64,000 nucleotides of DNA from Rhizoctonia solani. Taxonomy: Eukaryota > Basidiomycota > Agaricomycetes > Cantharellales > Ceratobasidiaceae. The stretch is from assembly GCF_016906535.1 (NCBI RefSeq), contig NC_057371.1, forward strand, positions 2,604,001 through 2,668,000. Direction: 5' to 3'. The notes beneath the pieces were generated by a model, which was not told the DNA's origin, searched no databases, and saw nothing but the letters and a program-made list of their open reading frames with translations. Positions 32,665-44,579 of this stretch are shown here, piece after piece. The translations under genes and the position numbers were made by a program. The number at the start of each line of letters is the position of its first letter. Positions within the stretch are counted from its first letter, which is position 1.

Positions 32665-33203
32665 TGTCAGAGCCGACAACTACCACAGGGTAAAGCCCAA
32701 CAAGCTATTGCCTAATATAGGACTTATCAGCAAGTGGGATCTAACAATGCTCTAAGGCAATTGCCAGATGAGGGGTGGACAAGACCAATTTAAGTAAGAG
32801 TGCACTATGCTGTTAAGACAGCTGGGCAAGGGACCTTTGACAGGGACTGGTATGCTCTCAGGCAATACTCTTAAGTGTATGTCTTAGGGTAGGTAGGTGT
32901 GGATGGGGATAAGAGGTTGAGTTCTGAGGCTTAAGGCTCTCAGAACCCTCCTTATATATTCACAGAGAAGGGGAAGAGTAATTACATGTACAAACATCAT
33001 AACAAAGATAAGGTCACATGACCAGAGATAAGAAAACAAGATCACATGACTAAAGGTCATGTGATGAGATTACATAATAAGCGCTCAGCGCCTAAATAGC
33101 ATAAAGATGCATATATCCATAAATCTTCATGAAAATAGCGCATATATTCACTATTTCTTCGACTTAGTGGATTTTAAGGTGGTCACGCCTCTAGGGCATG
33201 ACA
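32665..33203 (-). repeat. Gypsy-2 5' LTR with TATA box
   Basis: 539 bp. Minus-strand TATATAAG at 32958-32951 is the likely core promoter. Differs from the 3' LTR at a single visible base. Confidence 0.95.
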
Positions 33204-33208
33204 AAAGG

Positions 33209-34007
33209 CACGTTGAAGATATTGCAAAAACGTTACATCATAGATATACTGGCCCGCTTTGGGATGACTGATTGCAGACCGTGTGAGACACCAATGGCTG
33301 ACTCACTGAATTTAACAAAGCTGGATTCACCAACTATCAATCAAACGCACTACCAGCGGCTGGTTGGTTCTCTGATGTACGCAATGATCTTGACACGTCC
33401 CAACATTGCTTTTGCCACAGGAATTCTGGCCCAACATGCCGCGAACCCAGGTGACGAACACTGGTTAGCAGGAAAACAAGTGTTACAATACCTGCAGGGA
33501 ACAAAGGGAGTGGGGATAGTATACCACAGATCTGGGTCGAAAATTGTTGAGGGATACGTAGACGCGGATTTTGCAGGAGACAAAAACACGAGTCAATCAA
33601 CAACTGGCTGGATGTTTCGGCTAGGTGGTGGAAGTGTCGCATGGTCTTTGAGAAAACAACCGACGATCTCGTTGTCAAGTACAGAAGCTGAGTACGTAGC
33701 AGCATTGAGTGCCGCACGTGAGCTTGTGTGGGTCCAACAATTCCTGAGTGAACTCAAATATACTCCCAGAGGAGCGACAATCCTACACACTGATAATCAA
33801 TCAAGTATGGCTCTAGCACGAAACCCTTCCAATCATCAGAACACCAAACACATACGGATCAAACATCACTTTATTTGCGAAATGATTTCACTCCGTGAAC
33901 TTGAATTACGATATATTCCAACCGACGAACAAATCGCCAACGTACTCACTAAGCCACTTGGTCGTTTGAAGTTCCCCGGTTTTGTTTCTGGTCTGGGTAT
34001 GAAGTGA
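33209..34007 (+). pseudogene. Copia RNase H segment
   Basis: Last part of copia pol, in frame with the upstream piece across the AAAGG duplication. Shows the diagnostic copia motifs LVGSLMYAM, RPNIAFATG, YVDADFAGD, STTGWMFRL, LSSTEAEYVA and HTDNQSSMALARNP, and ends with a stop at 34007. No nonsense codon falls inside this part. Followed by the 3' LTR. Confidence 0.92.
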
Positions 34008-34047
34008 TAATTTTCCATCATTCTATCTATCGGATATTGAGTGGGCG

Positions 34048-34329
34048 TGTTGGATTTTCAATATCTCGCATTCACGTTACATACTTATTACCTCTTACGA
34101 TCGTGATGTGTTGTATATGAACGAACGCGTGTTCTCCTTTTTCCTTAGTTCTCTACGCGAACGTAGTACGAGCTAAGGTATTTTCCTCCTGTCTTCTCTC
34201 TCATATTTATTATGCTTATAGTACCTGTAGATACATTCGTATAGGTACTGTCTATATACTGAGTTCTCTACGCGAACGTAGTACGAGCTAAGATACATTC
34301 GTATAGCTCCCGAACTACTCACCTTAAAA
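34048..34329 (+). repeat. Copia 3' LTR (282 bp)
   Basis: Complete form of the LTR, containing two direct copies of ttctctacgcgaacgtagta about 115 bp apart. Followed by the CATTG duplication. Confidence 0.9.
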
Positions 34330-34541
34330 CATTGTACGTCTTTCTACAAAATGAAACCATAAATATCGCATAAGTCACAATACATATAGATACACATGAA
34401 GTCGAACACATCAGGCGCATCCATGTCGCTCGTATCTACTGTACATATAGCGCAAAGGCATCCCACAGCCCGAGAAACTTCAGTAAATAGAGTTCAAGTG
34501 TCTCAGTCCAGAAAACAAAATGCTTCGAATACAACTCGAAG

Positions 34542-36035
34542 TTAGAATCCCCAGTCGCTTATGATTATGTGAGCTGCCTTTTCCGCAATACCGTACATGG
34601 TGCGTTGCATATGAGTGGCGAGATGCATCGGGATCACACTTGCGTCCACCTATCATAGTGATGAATGTCAGCACAAGAAATAACAACAACAAAAGGCTGC
34701 TCTAAATCATCACATACCACTCGCAGATTACTCGTTTCATACACCTTTAGCTTCTCATCCACCGCCCCTCCAACCGACTTGTGCATCGTAGCCGCGGTTC
34801 CAATCGGGTGATGCAAAGTGTGGATGTTGCCCTTGACCCAGTTGGTGATGTCTTCGTCCGACTTGATATCTGGACTAGGGTCCTGTCGGGCAACAAGCAT
34901 CGCAGCCAATGGCTCGGCCTTGGCAATCTTATCGGCAAACTTGACCGACTCGACAAGGATGCTCTGGTCTATATTGAGGACGTGGTTTTAGAAAAAGTAG
35001 TAATAGGTCGCAAGCAACACACCTACTTGCTTGGATAGGTAGTTAGGGTCGATAGCTGGAGGCAATAGGGGGTCTGAGGTATTTAGGTACTAGCCATGAC
35101 GTAAGCCGATTGATTGTGTAGCGGTGGCGGATAGCAGTCGCGACTTACAATGTTTCCACGAGAGAATGGATGCTGAATGCACATGATAACCGAGATATAT
35201 GTCGTATTCGGCTTTACGGAACTGGGTTCAAAGTGTCCTGATAGAGTCACACACTCAGCGCGACTCTTGGCAAAGTGCCGAATCGTGTACTTGCCTGGAT
35301 GCAGAATGATTTCGACGTTGCCCATCTTCTTCCTCAGCCACAGCTCTTGGGCCTTTTACTGCTCCTTCTGAAGCAAAGTAGGCTTCTCCTTCTTCACGTC
35401 CTCCCACAATGACCTGTGCATATGCGCAATCTTGCCAGAGCTGGCAAGGGAGTAAAGGTCGATGTACGATAGCATGGAGTTCTAAGCGGTCATTGGTCCG
35501 TCATGAGTCTTTTCACTGCTCTCTCGTAAGTTCTTGTTCATCGAATGCATCAAAATCACTCTTACTATTGAGCTTCGGTAGCTGCCCTAAATGTATCGTT
35601 ATACCCAAGGTTGTCATAGGTGACAAAGCCTTGCTTCACTTCGTATGTGGTCGAGACCAAAATATGGTCTTGGTAGTCCTCCCCAACCCCGGAAAGATTG
35701 ACCTTTGGGGTAATCTGGTGCTTCTTCAAGACGTCGCTGTTGCCAATACCGCTGAGCTCGAGAAGCTGAGGGGTCAGAAGAGTACCTGGAAGCCGTTTGT
35801 TAGCCTTGAACACACCACCGCAACGCATGATCAACTCACCAGCCGAAAGCACAACTTGCTTTCTAGCCTTGGCAGTGAATGACGTGCCCTTGAAGTGAAA
35901 AGAGACGCCCTTGGCCGCGACATTTTTCGCAGAATGATCAAACTCGATTCTGGCGGCTTGCGCCGAGGTCAATGCGACAAGGTTGGGCCTGTGAGCGGCA
36001 GACTCGTAGGTGTCCGCTGCACAGACAGGTTCGAC
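34542..36035 (-). pseudogene. GMC oxidoreductase pseudogene, copy A (5' truncated)
   Basis: Diverged duplicate of the GMC gene at 44.6-47.1 kb, aligned from its stop codon (34542-34544) back to about 36030. It keeps TLLTPQLLELSGIGNSDVL (near 35770), the HHPIGTAAT active-site region (near 34790) and the C-terminal IIISDWGF. It lacks the FAD-binding N-terminal half. TAA at 35356-35358 and TAG at 35482-35484 replace sense codons of the other copy. The sequence then runs straight into a CNOT9 fragment, so the gene was cut by the duplication breakpoint. Confidence 0.9.
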
Positions 36036-36059
36036 AAGCAGCTCGGGCTAGACATATGT

Positions 36060-36440
36060 ATGTAGACTGACTCACCGCGACTGGAAGTGCACTGCAGAAA
36101 AACAAGCGCGTCGCAAACGTCCTAGGGCGTATTAGTTGTGAGACCCAGCAGGGAAAGCCAAAGGAAGACGGATGTAATTTCCTGCAAACAAACAGTCGCA
36201 ACGCTTAGCAGACGATCACTTTTATGTCTTCACTCGTGCAATGCTATAGACCTACCGAAAGAGTGGCATAGTACCAACGCCAGATCGAGTCGCTCTCCCC
36301 ATGTTCAGTTTGATGATGGCACCTTCTCTCCTCAGCAAATATGTAGAGTCCATCTCGAGCACTGACGTCATCCGCCTTCAGCTGTGGTCTATACTCACAT
36401 CTGGCGTTGTACCTTTTGATGAGCGAATAATGGAGCAGAA
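36060..36440 (-). pseudogene. CNOT9 pseudogene fragment
   Basis: Diverged copy of CNOT9 from about 8438 to 9190. The landmarks are collinear: gactgg(c/a)a..gca.tgca, atttcctgcaaa, agcagacgatca, gacctaccga (splice donor region) and gcaccttctctcctc, and near 36410 the gttgtac...gatgagcg that surrounds the CNOT9 start codon. The low-complexity N-terminal coding part is deleted. Similarity to the CNOT9 promoter continues to about 36600. Frames are broken. It marks the left end of duplication copy B. Confidence 0.8.
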
Positions 36441-37350
36441 CATCTGACAAGACGATATTCAAGGGATGAGGTGATCGAGAGAGCGGGGCAGAAAGTCAGA
36501 ACTGCTCGGGTCCACGCTGAGTCAGCCTCAGGGTCTCGGTGCTCGAGCTTGTTGTGAGTTCTGAACTATGATCGTCCATGCCTAGATACTCAGCACGAAA
36601 TGGGCACCAGCTTTCGTCAGCATCACTATCTCGGATATACAAGTCCATAGCGTCCGAGTCAGCTCACGCATATCTATTTGGTCAGGTCTCATCATCCCGA
36701 CTCGCTCAGTCATAATCACATATGCACTCTCATCGTAGCCTGTCGGAAGAACAAGAGGACCTACCCGATGACGTGCCGAGAAGGGAGGATATACTCGTCA
36801 CACGACCTTCTGGTAAGCCCATAATGCCAGTCTCGTTGAAAAGAATCACAGTCACCAACAGATAGGATAGAAAGTGACATATGTTGCAGGTGATATCTCG
36901 GCGACATCGCCGCTCAAATGCGACCATCCGTGCTAACAGAAGGTACGCCCCGATCAGCCCTTAGTATTACAGGAGTACCTCTGCGCTTGTTTGTGGGTAG
37001 TCATCTTGGCTCATCCGCCATTGTACCCCAATAACACCGTGTCGCACATGCCCAGACAGCCAAAAAGTCTGGAGGATGACCGCTCCGAATACGAAAGGCC
37101 CCGTCTCGGTCCAGTACCGAGCAAAATGGCAAAACTACCAACTCTGATCATGCACGACAGTGCGTCGAGTGAAAAAGCTTTGCTGCATCGTCTACTGATA
37201 TGCGGTGGTCTTGCACATAAATTCGACAACGTTTGGCGGGCTCGAGGAAAACTGCGCGAACGCTGAGTAGGAAACAGCGTTTGGGAGGGATCCAGGTACG
37301 ATTGTTAGCCTATTTGTACTCCGAAACTGTCGAAACAAGCAGACATAGAT

Positions 37351-37840
37351 GGCTGCTGTCAGGGACGTCTTCCAGCTACCTCCCGAATCTGCGGATCTTG
37401 CTGCTCCAGACTACGCGCTCAACTGTACTTTATGGGGTACTACCTTTTCCGCCTGCCGTGTGGAGATTTCTTGGGTGTTCTTTGAAAGCCGAGGCTGGTA
37501 CGATTGTTAGACTGACCAATGAATATCGCGTGTTAACTGTAGCTCGCAGAACTTGTCGACATACTCAATCTGACCCAAACAGAAACGCTGCCTGCGAAAG
37601 GCAAGAGGTTTACAGCTTTGCTTGGTCGTCCTTTACCGACCATCTATCTGGAGTTGTGTTCAGCGCAAGTCCGGGCGAGGGCGTCGATCCCAATCCACCT
37701 AAAAACACTCCCAGGGAATTCAGCTCGCTACAAAGCTCGAGATCAGGTAGGAACGTCCGACGCTACAACTGTCTTGTGTTACTTACAGGTGGTTCAAGAC
37801 GCATGCCCCAAGATCGCTCCAGGGGTTGTCGCGTTGTAGG
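37351..37840 (+). pseudogene. Unrecognised coding-like fragment
   Basis: A plausible exon from ATG 37351 (MAAVRDVFQLPPESADLA...) to about 37495, a GT-AG gap, a second exon around 37552-37745 (LVDILNLTQTETLPAKGKRF...), a 45-nt intron, and a short tail ending GVVAL and stop near 37840. The joins at the first intron are not clean. No known family comes to mind. Confidence 0.3.
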
Positions 37841-38020
37841 TGCGGAAGGTTTGTCGAATGTGTAGAGTCGTGCTTGACCGAGTGGGTCTAGACTGGGACG
37901 CAAGTTGTATGTACACATGCGACTATATTTCATTCCTTGTTTGAATGCCTGACTCTTTTTCCACTACGCTAGGACCTTCCACTCCGCCGAATACGAATAT
38001 CAAAGCTCAGCGTTGGAAGC

Positions 38021-38830
38021 ATGATTGATTTCTTTGCCGGTCTTGGACCAAAGAAGCCTAAGACATTGTGGCCCAGGAACCATTACTCGAACGCGCTGTG
38101 TCCGGGGGTCGAGTTCGAATTCAAGGGGAAGGTATCGGTTACTCATAGAAAGCTCACGCTTAGTGAACCAAACGGAATGACTGGTGTGGGCAGCTCAAGG
38201 ACTCAGGTATGTCAGTAGGTATATAGACTGCGGACAGCGGACAGTGGACGAGTCTTTAATGGCAGATGCCCTTCAGACTTGGTTGGGCTGGCTTGTTTGG
38301 TGATACAAAAGTTCATACACGTTGCTTATAATCATTGACATTAACACAGCCACAATCACCAAATTGTATATCAAGATTAAAGATCAACTCCTCAAACAGG
38401 CTCTCCAGCGAGCTTGGTGAGTTGGCAATTTACCTCGGCATTCCAGCCGCTGGTCCCATGCTCAGCGTTTATGACGATGCCCCGCGCAAAGTCGCTAGCT
38501 GGCCTTTATTATTATGTTTCAGACCATTCTTCTGCGAACACTATCCTACCCGAAAGCCCTCTCCTATTCATGTTCACCCACAGTTGTGATTCAGATGGCA
38601 TAAGAGGGCCGTTTTGTGATGTAGAAATCAAGCATTGGATCGGGTTCCCGAGTTGAGTGGTAAGTACTACGAGCTATCACTGGACCTAGTCTTAACAACA
38701 TCTTGGATCCTGTAGTTACCTTGAGCGAATATGAGATGTTGACATACCCTCGTATAATTGACCCGGATGCTGGAGTGCGTGTAATAAACAAAGTCCTGGC
38801 GCAGGATCGTAAATCGGTAAACACCGTATT
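38021..38830 (+). pseudogene. Unrecognised coding-like fragments
   Basis: The first piece starts MIDFFAGLGPKKPKTLW and contains GVEFEFKGKVSV, ending near 38210 at a possible donor. Later pieces read SLAGLYYYVSDHSSANTIL (near 38495) and EYEMLTYPRIIDPDAGV (near 38715). Codon choice looks protein-like but the frames do not connect without a break. Function unknown. Confidence 0.3.
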
Positions 38831-39098
38831 TTCGCGCCACCCTCAAAGCTGGCCAGCGCCTTGAACCTTTGATATCAGGCTTTTCTACAACTATACAGGA
38901 CAAGCTTCCCAGGCCCCGGAGTATGATAACCCTACGTCGAATCTAACCGAGTCGCCAAATCTGACATTGGCACTGGTTGGCTGAATGACAAATGCCAAGA
39001 CCCCACAAAGTGTTTGTGCAAGCGCCGATCATTCGCGCTTGGCCTGAGCAGCCTCAAGCGCTTGTGCCCTTGTCCAGCTCAACGACTGCCGTCAGTCC

Positions 39099-42000
39099 AT
39101 GGCTTCCCAAGATGAAGGAAAAAGCATTCTTGCCTACTTAAGTCGTAATAAAAACAACATCGTAGCAAGACTCACGTCCCGCAGCGCATTGGATCTTTCC
39201 ACTTCCACACCTTCGATTCAGCCCGATGCTCAGTCTTTTCCCGCGGGGCCGGTCGCCTCTCAGTCGCGCTCTGCCGCTGATGACGTGGTATCCTCAAACA
39301 GCCCATTGCGACACTCAGACACAGATCAACTGCCCGCCACAATTGATCCACTCGAAGGCATCGACGCGGCTACAGTCACCGCAACCGTCAGAGTTCCTCA
39401 GCCTATCACTCCTACGTCCCCAGCCATACAAGCCTTAACCAACACACTGAGAACATTGCATAGCATAGTGGAGGTTTTTCCGCCTCTACAAGCTGCTGTT
39501 GGAGGACTTTTGGCCTCCGTCGAGCACGTACAGGTTGGTGATTTGGGTCATATGCGCAGGCTTCATAGAGACCAATCCTGACTCTTGTCTAGCTGAGCTC
39601 TAAGAATCATAGCGAAATGGAGACATTGGCAAGACGGCTAACATCGCTCCTTGAGCGGCTCCGACGGTATACAGAGGAAGCCAAATCGAGCGAGGTTCCG
39701 GAATTCCTTCAAAAGGTCGCAACGTGAGTGACGCAGAACAAGTCGAATCCAGAAAGCTGACAGAATGGATAGGTCTGTCGAAGAGCAAGTGGTGATCATC
39801 CGCAGAAAGCAGAACCATCGAACTACAAGATATCTTATGGATGCGGACCAGGACGAGGAGGAAATACTACGCGGGTACAAGAACATAGCTGAGATCCTGA
39901 AGGACATAAAGGTGGGTGATAGGTATATATTGGTAAATGGCATTGCTAACATGCGGGACAGACTGAAGCAAACCTGAAAATGTGGAACATAGCCGAAGAA
40001 CGGCGGGCGGTGAGCTCGAGATCGGATGTATAAATGAGAACACTGAGGTTTATTCGGTCAGGACTCTCGTCTTGCCGGTTTGTCACCTGTGGAGTCTGCG
40101 GTCTATAACTCGCTTTTGTCGCATGATGTGAATCGTAGAGCATGCACTCCGAACACCCGGTCGCAGATCTTGCTGGAGCTCGAACAGTGGTCAGTCGATT
40201 GGACGAAGCCTAACGTGTTCTGGATGAACGGAATGGCCGGCACAGGCAAGACAACGATCGCATACACCTTTGCTGAATCTCTCAAAGATTGCACTGCACT
40301 TGGCGCTAGCTTTTTTTGCACCCGTACTTCGGACGAATGCCGGGACGTGGGCAGAATTGTGCCTACTATCGCGTATCAGCTTGCACGGCGTTCGTTTTCA
40401 TTCCGATCTGCGTTGCTGGGAGTGCTGGAGCAAGAGCCGAACATCAAGTCACAGTCAATCAACAGCCAGTGCCAACGACTCATCAAAGACCCTCTATCGA
40501 GAATGGAGAACGCAACGGCCGAAGGGCTTGTAGTGGTGATCGACGCGCTCGACGAATGCAGCAACGTGGATGGGGTACGAACGATCTTGGACGTACTTTT
40601 CAGAATCACTCCCACCCTGCCCCTCAAGTTCTTCGTCACTAGCCGACCCGAGCCGGACATCCGCCACAGGATCGAGGCGCAGTCTGACCGCAACCGGTCG
40701 ATGTGCGTGCTACATGAAATTGAAAAGTCGCTAGTGCAGGCAGATATCGAGCTATACCTTCGCAATGAACTGGGGAACAACGTTTCTGAGGGTGATTTGA
40801 TCAGACTCGCCAAGCTGTCTGGTAATCTGTTCATATATGCGGCCGTGGCAATTTGGTATATTCGGAGAAGAGGCACCACGGTAGATCAAGATCGGCTTGA
40901 GGCCATCCTGAACTCGTCTGCCGAATCGCCATACCGACTCGCACACATCGACGCTTTATATGCCACAATCCTGGATGCTGCAGTACACAAAACTGGTCGA
41001 AACGCCCGCGACCAGCAACAGATGCGACTCGTTCTCTGGACCGCAGTTTGCACACGAGAGCCGGTCGACATCGATACACTGGCAGCCCTGACCGGGATCA
41101 AGGCGATAAAGGCTGATATACTGCTCCAGCCTCTGTATTCGGTGTTACACGTGTCGCAAGCAACCAAGATGATCACCACGCTGCATGCATCGTTCCCCGA
41201 CTTTATGTTTGGTGAGGCGCGGTCGACCAAGTACTACTGCGACGAAACAAAGCACAGTCAGCTGCTCGCCGAACGGTGCTTTGAGGTGATGGAAGAACAG
41301 CTGCGATTCAACATCTGTAGTCTGGAGACGTCGTTCATACCCGATAGAGAAGTGCAAGACCTAGAAGATCGGATATCAAGGTCAGTTTCGCCAACGCTGT
41401 CATACGTAGCGCACCACTGGAGAGACCATGTAGTCAAGAGCGCGCCATGTGAGACGGTGCGGGATGGACTGAAAGACTTCCTATCGCAGCGGCTGCTGTT
41501 CTGGATGGAGGTGCTAAGCCTGAAACGTACACTGGACAAAGGGATAGCCATGCTGTCGGCACTCAAGCCATGGCTAACGGTAAGGCATATGAGCAGACCA
41601 GTATCAATACGAGGCTGATGACGAGTGATAGGCCGAAGACACATCATCAGATCTGATCAGACTGCTGAGCAACTCGCGAATTTTCGTGTCAAAGTATGCT
41701 GCCGAATCTGTCTCGGAGTCGACGCCGCATATATACATCTCGGCATTGCCATTTTGCCATCAGTCAAGCTCGGTATACAAGCAGTACTGGGGTCGTACTC
41801 GGGATCTTCTGATGCTGGAAGGGTCTGCGATGGCACATAGTCAAACGGCGCTACTTACGACATGGCAGATGCCCTCGGATGCCGTCTCACTAGCATTCTC
41901 TCCTGATGGGACTCGATTTGCAATTGGATTCCAAGATGGCACAGTACATGTATTTCATGCGCACAATGGAACGGTTGCTCTTGGACCCCTGAAAGGGCAT

Positions 42001-43932
42001 ACAGAGGGGGTCCTCTCTGTATCATTCTCTCCCGACGGACTGCTGCTTGCCTCTGGCTCTGAGGACGGTACAATCCTTGTGCGAGACGCGCAGACGGGCA
42101 ACCGCATATATGACATCATCGAAGGGCATGAAAGAGCAGTGACGTCAGTATTGTTTTCACCCGACGGCAAGTACATCCTCTCGGGGTCCTATGACCGGAC
42201 GACGCGGATATGGGACAATGGCAACAACAGTCTCCCCAATTCCATCAAATGGCATCCTTCATGGGTTCTCTGCACGGAGTTCTCTCCTAATGGTAGGCAT
42301 ATCGCATGTGGCTTGTATAGCTATCAATGTCCGATTGTTGTTTACGACGCATCCACCAGGGAGTCTCTCCCTTTTCTATTCGATGCTCATCAATCCCCAG
42401 TCTTTGCAATTGCCTTTTCGCCGAACAGCAAGCACCTTGTCACTGGCCACGAGTCCGGCGATCTGCGCGTCTGGAGTCTGCAGGACAGCACCGCCACACA
42501 CTCCCCACCCAAAGTACACAATGACAGAATCAGATCCATTGGGTTTTCGCCACTGGGAGACAAGCTCGTCACTGGCTCTGAAGATAGGCGCGTGTATATA
42601 TGGGATGTAAAGAACGGCTACTCCAACCCTTGCCTACTTGGCACACACGACGGTTGGGTTTACTCGGCTGCGTTCTCACCCGATGGCACAAGAGTTGCAT
42701 CATGCTCAAAGGACCGCACCGTCAAGATGTGGAACGCACTCGACTCGACATCATCTCACACCTCACACTCAAACACACCAACCAAGGCTATCTGGTCGGT
42801 TGCAATCTTGCCTGATGGGTCACGCATTGCCGCAGCCGGTGAAGACGAAGTGATCTACATGTTCAACACACACGATGGCACTGCCGCTCTCCAGCCGCTT
42901 GTCGCACACACTGGCGCGATCAAATCGGTGGCGTTCTCACTGGACGGCAGGTACCTCGCTTCTGGCGGCGACGACAAAGGCATATGTCTATGGGATTCCA
43001 CAAGCGGCGAGCTGCTATCCGGTCCACTTCGAGGGCACGAAAAAAGGATATGGTCAGTGTCGTTCTCATCCGATAGCAGGCACATTGTCTCTGCCTCGTG
43101 GGACAAGACCATACGCATGTGGAGTGTATGGAATGGAACTCTGGTGCCCACAAACATAGTTGGAAGACACTACGGCAAGGTCTATTCAGCGGCGTTCTCC
43201 CCCGACGGCAAGCATATTGTTTCTGGGTGCGACGACTGGAAGATCCGGATGTGGGACTCGCAGACGCTATCGCTCGTGTTCGATCCGTTTGGGTCGCAGC
43301 AGCATAAAGGGCGTATTTTGTCGGTGACATTCTCACCTGATGGCAGACTCATTGCTTCTGGGTCCAACAATGGCACTATCTGCATTTACGACTCGCATAA
43401 TGGCGAGTTGGTTCTTGGTCCTCTCAAGGCACATCACGACTCGGTGACTTCAATTGTCTTCTCTCCCGACGGCAATCACATCGTATCTGGCTTGGCTGAT
43501 GGAAGGGTTGGAGTATGGAGGGTGGAAGATGGCGCCCCTGCATGCGAGCCACTTGAAGGACACCAAAGTTGGATTAGTTCGGTAGCATGTTCACATGACG
43601 GTACATACCTCGTCTCAGGCTCAAATGACTCGACAATCCGAGTATGGAAGACACCAGGAAGGGGCTTTATATCCGACCTATCTCAATTTACCTTCGCGGC
43701 CCCGGGTCAGAGGGAGCCCCATCGTGCAATTTTCGATGGAATGATTATCGACAACAACGGGTGGGCACGCAACCACGACTCACAGCTACTGTTCTGGGTT
43801 CCTTCTTATCTGCGCAAGCCTTTCCCCTCTCTCGAGACCGTTTATGCTATTGGACCCGAGGGCTCACTTCGAGCGGACTATAGTAAGCCTTTGCTGCTTG
43901 GGCACGAATGGCACCGATGTTTTGTTAGCTGA
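39099..43932 (+). CDS. NACHT-WD40 STAND protein, copy B (intact)
   Basis: Full-length paralogue of the 10.1-15.0 kb gene, around 1,500 residues. ATG 39099 opens an N-terminal region with [18 protein letters not shown]; short introns follow near 39534, 39724, 39914 and 40012, then a NACHT exon from about 40064. The Walker A motif [14 protein letters not shown] is near 40231 and the Walker B motif [13 protein letters not shown] near 40527. A 52-nt intron (41580-41631) joins NACHT to the WD40 part in frame, through [12 protein letters not shown]. About 14 WD40 repeats follow, enough for two seven-bladed propellers, then a C-terminal tail ending [10 protein letters not shown]. Fungal STAND proteins of this architecture sense non-self or altered ligands through WD40 and can trigger programmed cell death; the ligand here is unknown. 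No stop or frame break was found. Confidence 0.92.
41890..43650 (+). repeat. WD40 repeat array of NACHT copy B
   Basis: About 14 units of roughly 126 nt, each with a GH or equivalent, an FSPDG turn and a terminal WD-like pair (for example [14 protein letters not shown]). Units differ most at the surface positions expected to contact ligands. Such arrays in fungal NLR-like genes recombine and diversify; whether that happens here needs population data. Confidence 0.85.
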
Positions 43933-44579
43933 GAGTAAGGTGAGCATTATTGATGCGGTCGATCAATAGCCATATATTGACTTGTGAGCTGAAAACAGAT
44001 ACCGAAGGGTCCATAGTGTGCTTTGTAGATATTCGTGGACGTTTATGTAGCGTAGTAGTATGCATTTATTATGTTTGGCAATATAACAGTCTGCCGTCCT
44101 TCATGAGCTTTTGCTCCAATCAGGCCCCACTCGAATAAGGCCCGACGTGCTAGGTGCGCTTCTATCTAAGTACGAATCCTGTGGTGTCCTGCTTATCATG
44201 CAAGTTCCGAGTCCACAAGACGCTTATCTTTCAAGGTAGTTCACCAACCCAGAGCTAAAAGGTAAATAGAAAACTGTATTGGAAATGAAAGCCTCAGCGT
44301 GCATGCAATTAAGAATGCGATGGGGCTTATAGTATAGCGAGACAACGATCCTGCCTTCCACCAACTTTTTCCGAGTGCATATGAGTGAAACCATAGTCAT
44401 CGCATAAGTCAAAATACATATGAATATACATGAAGTCATAGCACGTATAGCTCCTCCACATGGCTCGTATCTACTGTACATCTAGGGCAAAGGCATCCTA
44501 CCTCAACCCGAAAGACCTTAGGAAATAGTGTCCCAGTATTTCAGTCCGGAAAACAAAATGCTTCGAATACAACTCGAAG
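43933..44579. other. Convergent 3' intergenic region, copy B
   Basis: Lies between the ends of NACHT copy B (plus) and GMC (minus). Matches 14985-15420 plus 34340-34540 of copy A, which shows the empty version of the copia insertion site region. No gene is seen. Confidence 0.5.

Larger units (their letters stand above)
26806..33203 (-). mobile_element. Gypsy-2: Ty3/gypsy chromovirus, young and apparently complete
   Basis: 6.4 kb, inserted in copia pol with target duplication AAAGG (26801-26805 and 33204-33208). The two 539 bp LTRs differ at only one base that I can find (27296 region, t versus c). Gag and pol are both uninterrupted. The polypurine tract (minus-strand GGGGGGGAAG) abuts the left LTR and the self-priming site abuts the right one. 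All parts needed for movement look present; activity is not shown. Confidence 0.96.
15648..34329 (+). mobile_element. Ty1/copia LTR retrotransposon, host of nested insertions
   Basis: Bounded by LTRs starting TGTTGGATTTTC and by the 5 bp target duplication CATTG (15643-15647 and 34330-34334). Removing gypsy-1 and gypsy-2 with one target copy each leaves about 4.8 kb, the usual copia length, and the reading frame then continues correctly across both insertion points. The order is gag, protease, integrase, reverse transcriptase, RNase H, as in copia. Nonsense codons and altered catalytic residues show that it is inactive. It sits between the NACHT and GMC genes of duplication copy A and is absent from copy B. 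Confidence 0.95.
36600..38990. other. Region of copy B without counterpart in copy A; coding-like scraps
   Basis: About 1.7 kb longer than the matching interval of copy A (9400-10050). Stretches with coding character appear on the plus strand at 36994-37266, 37351-37840, 38021-38218 and 38470-38830, but they do not splice into one frame that I can follow, and I recognise no domain. It may be an eroded gene, or an insertion carrying one. Confidence 0.4.

Noticed and set aside
35083..35325. GMC copy A as a working gene
   Set aside because: Two nonsense codons (35356, 35482) and no FAD-binding half.
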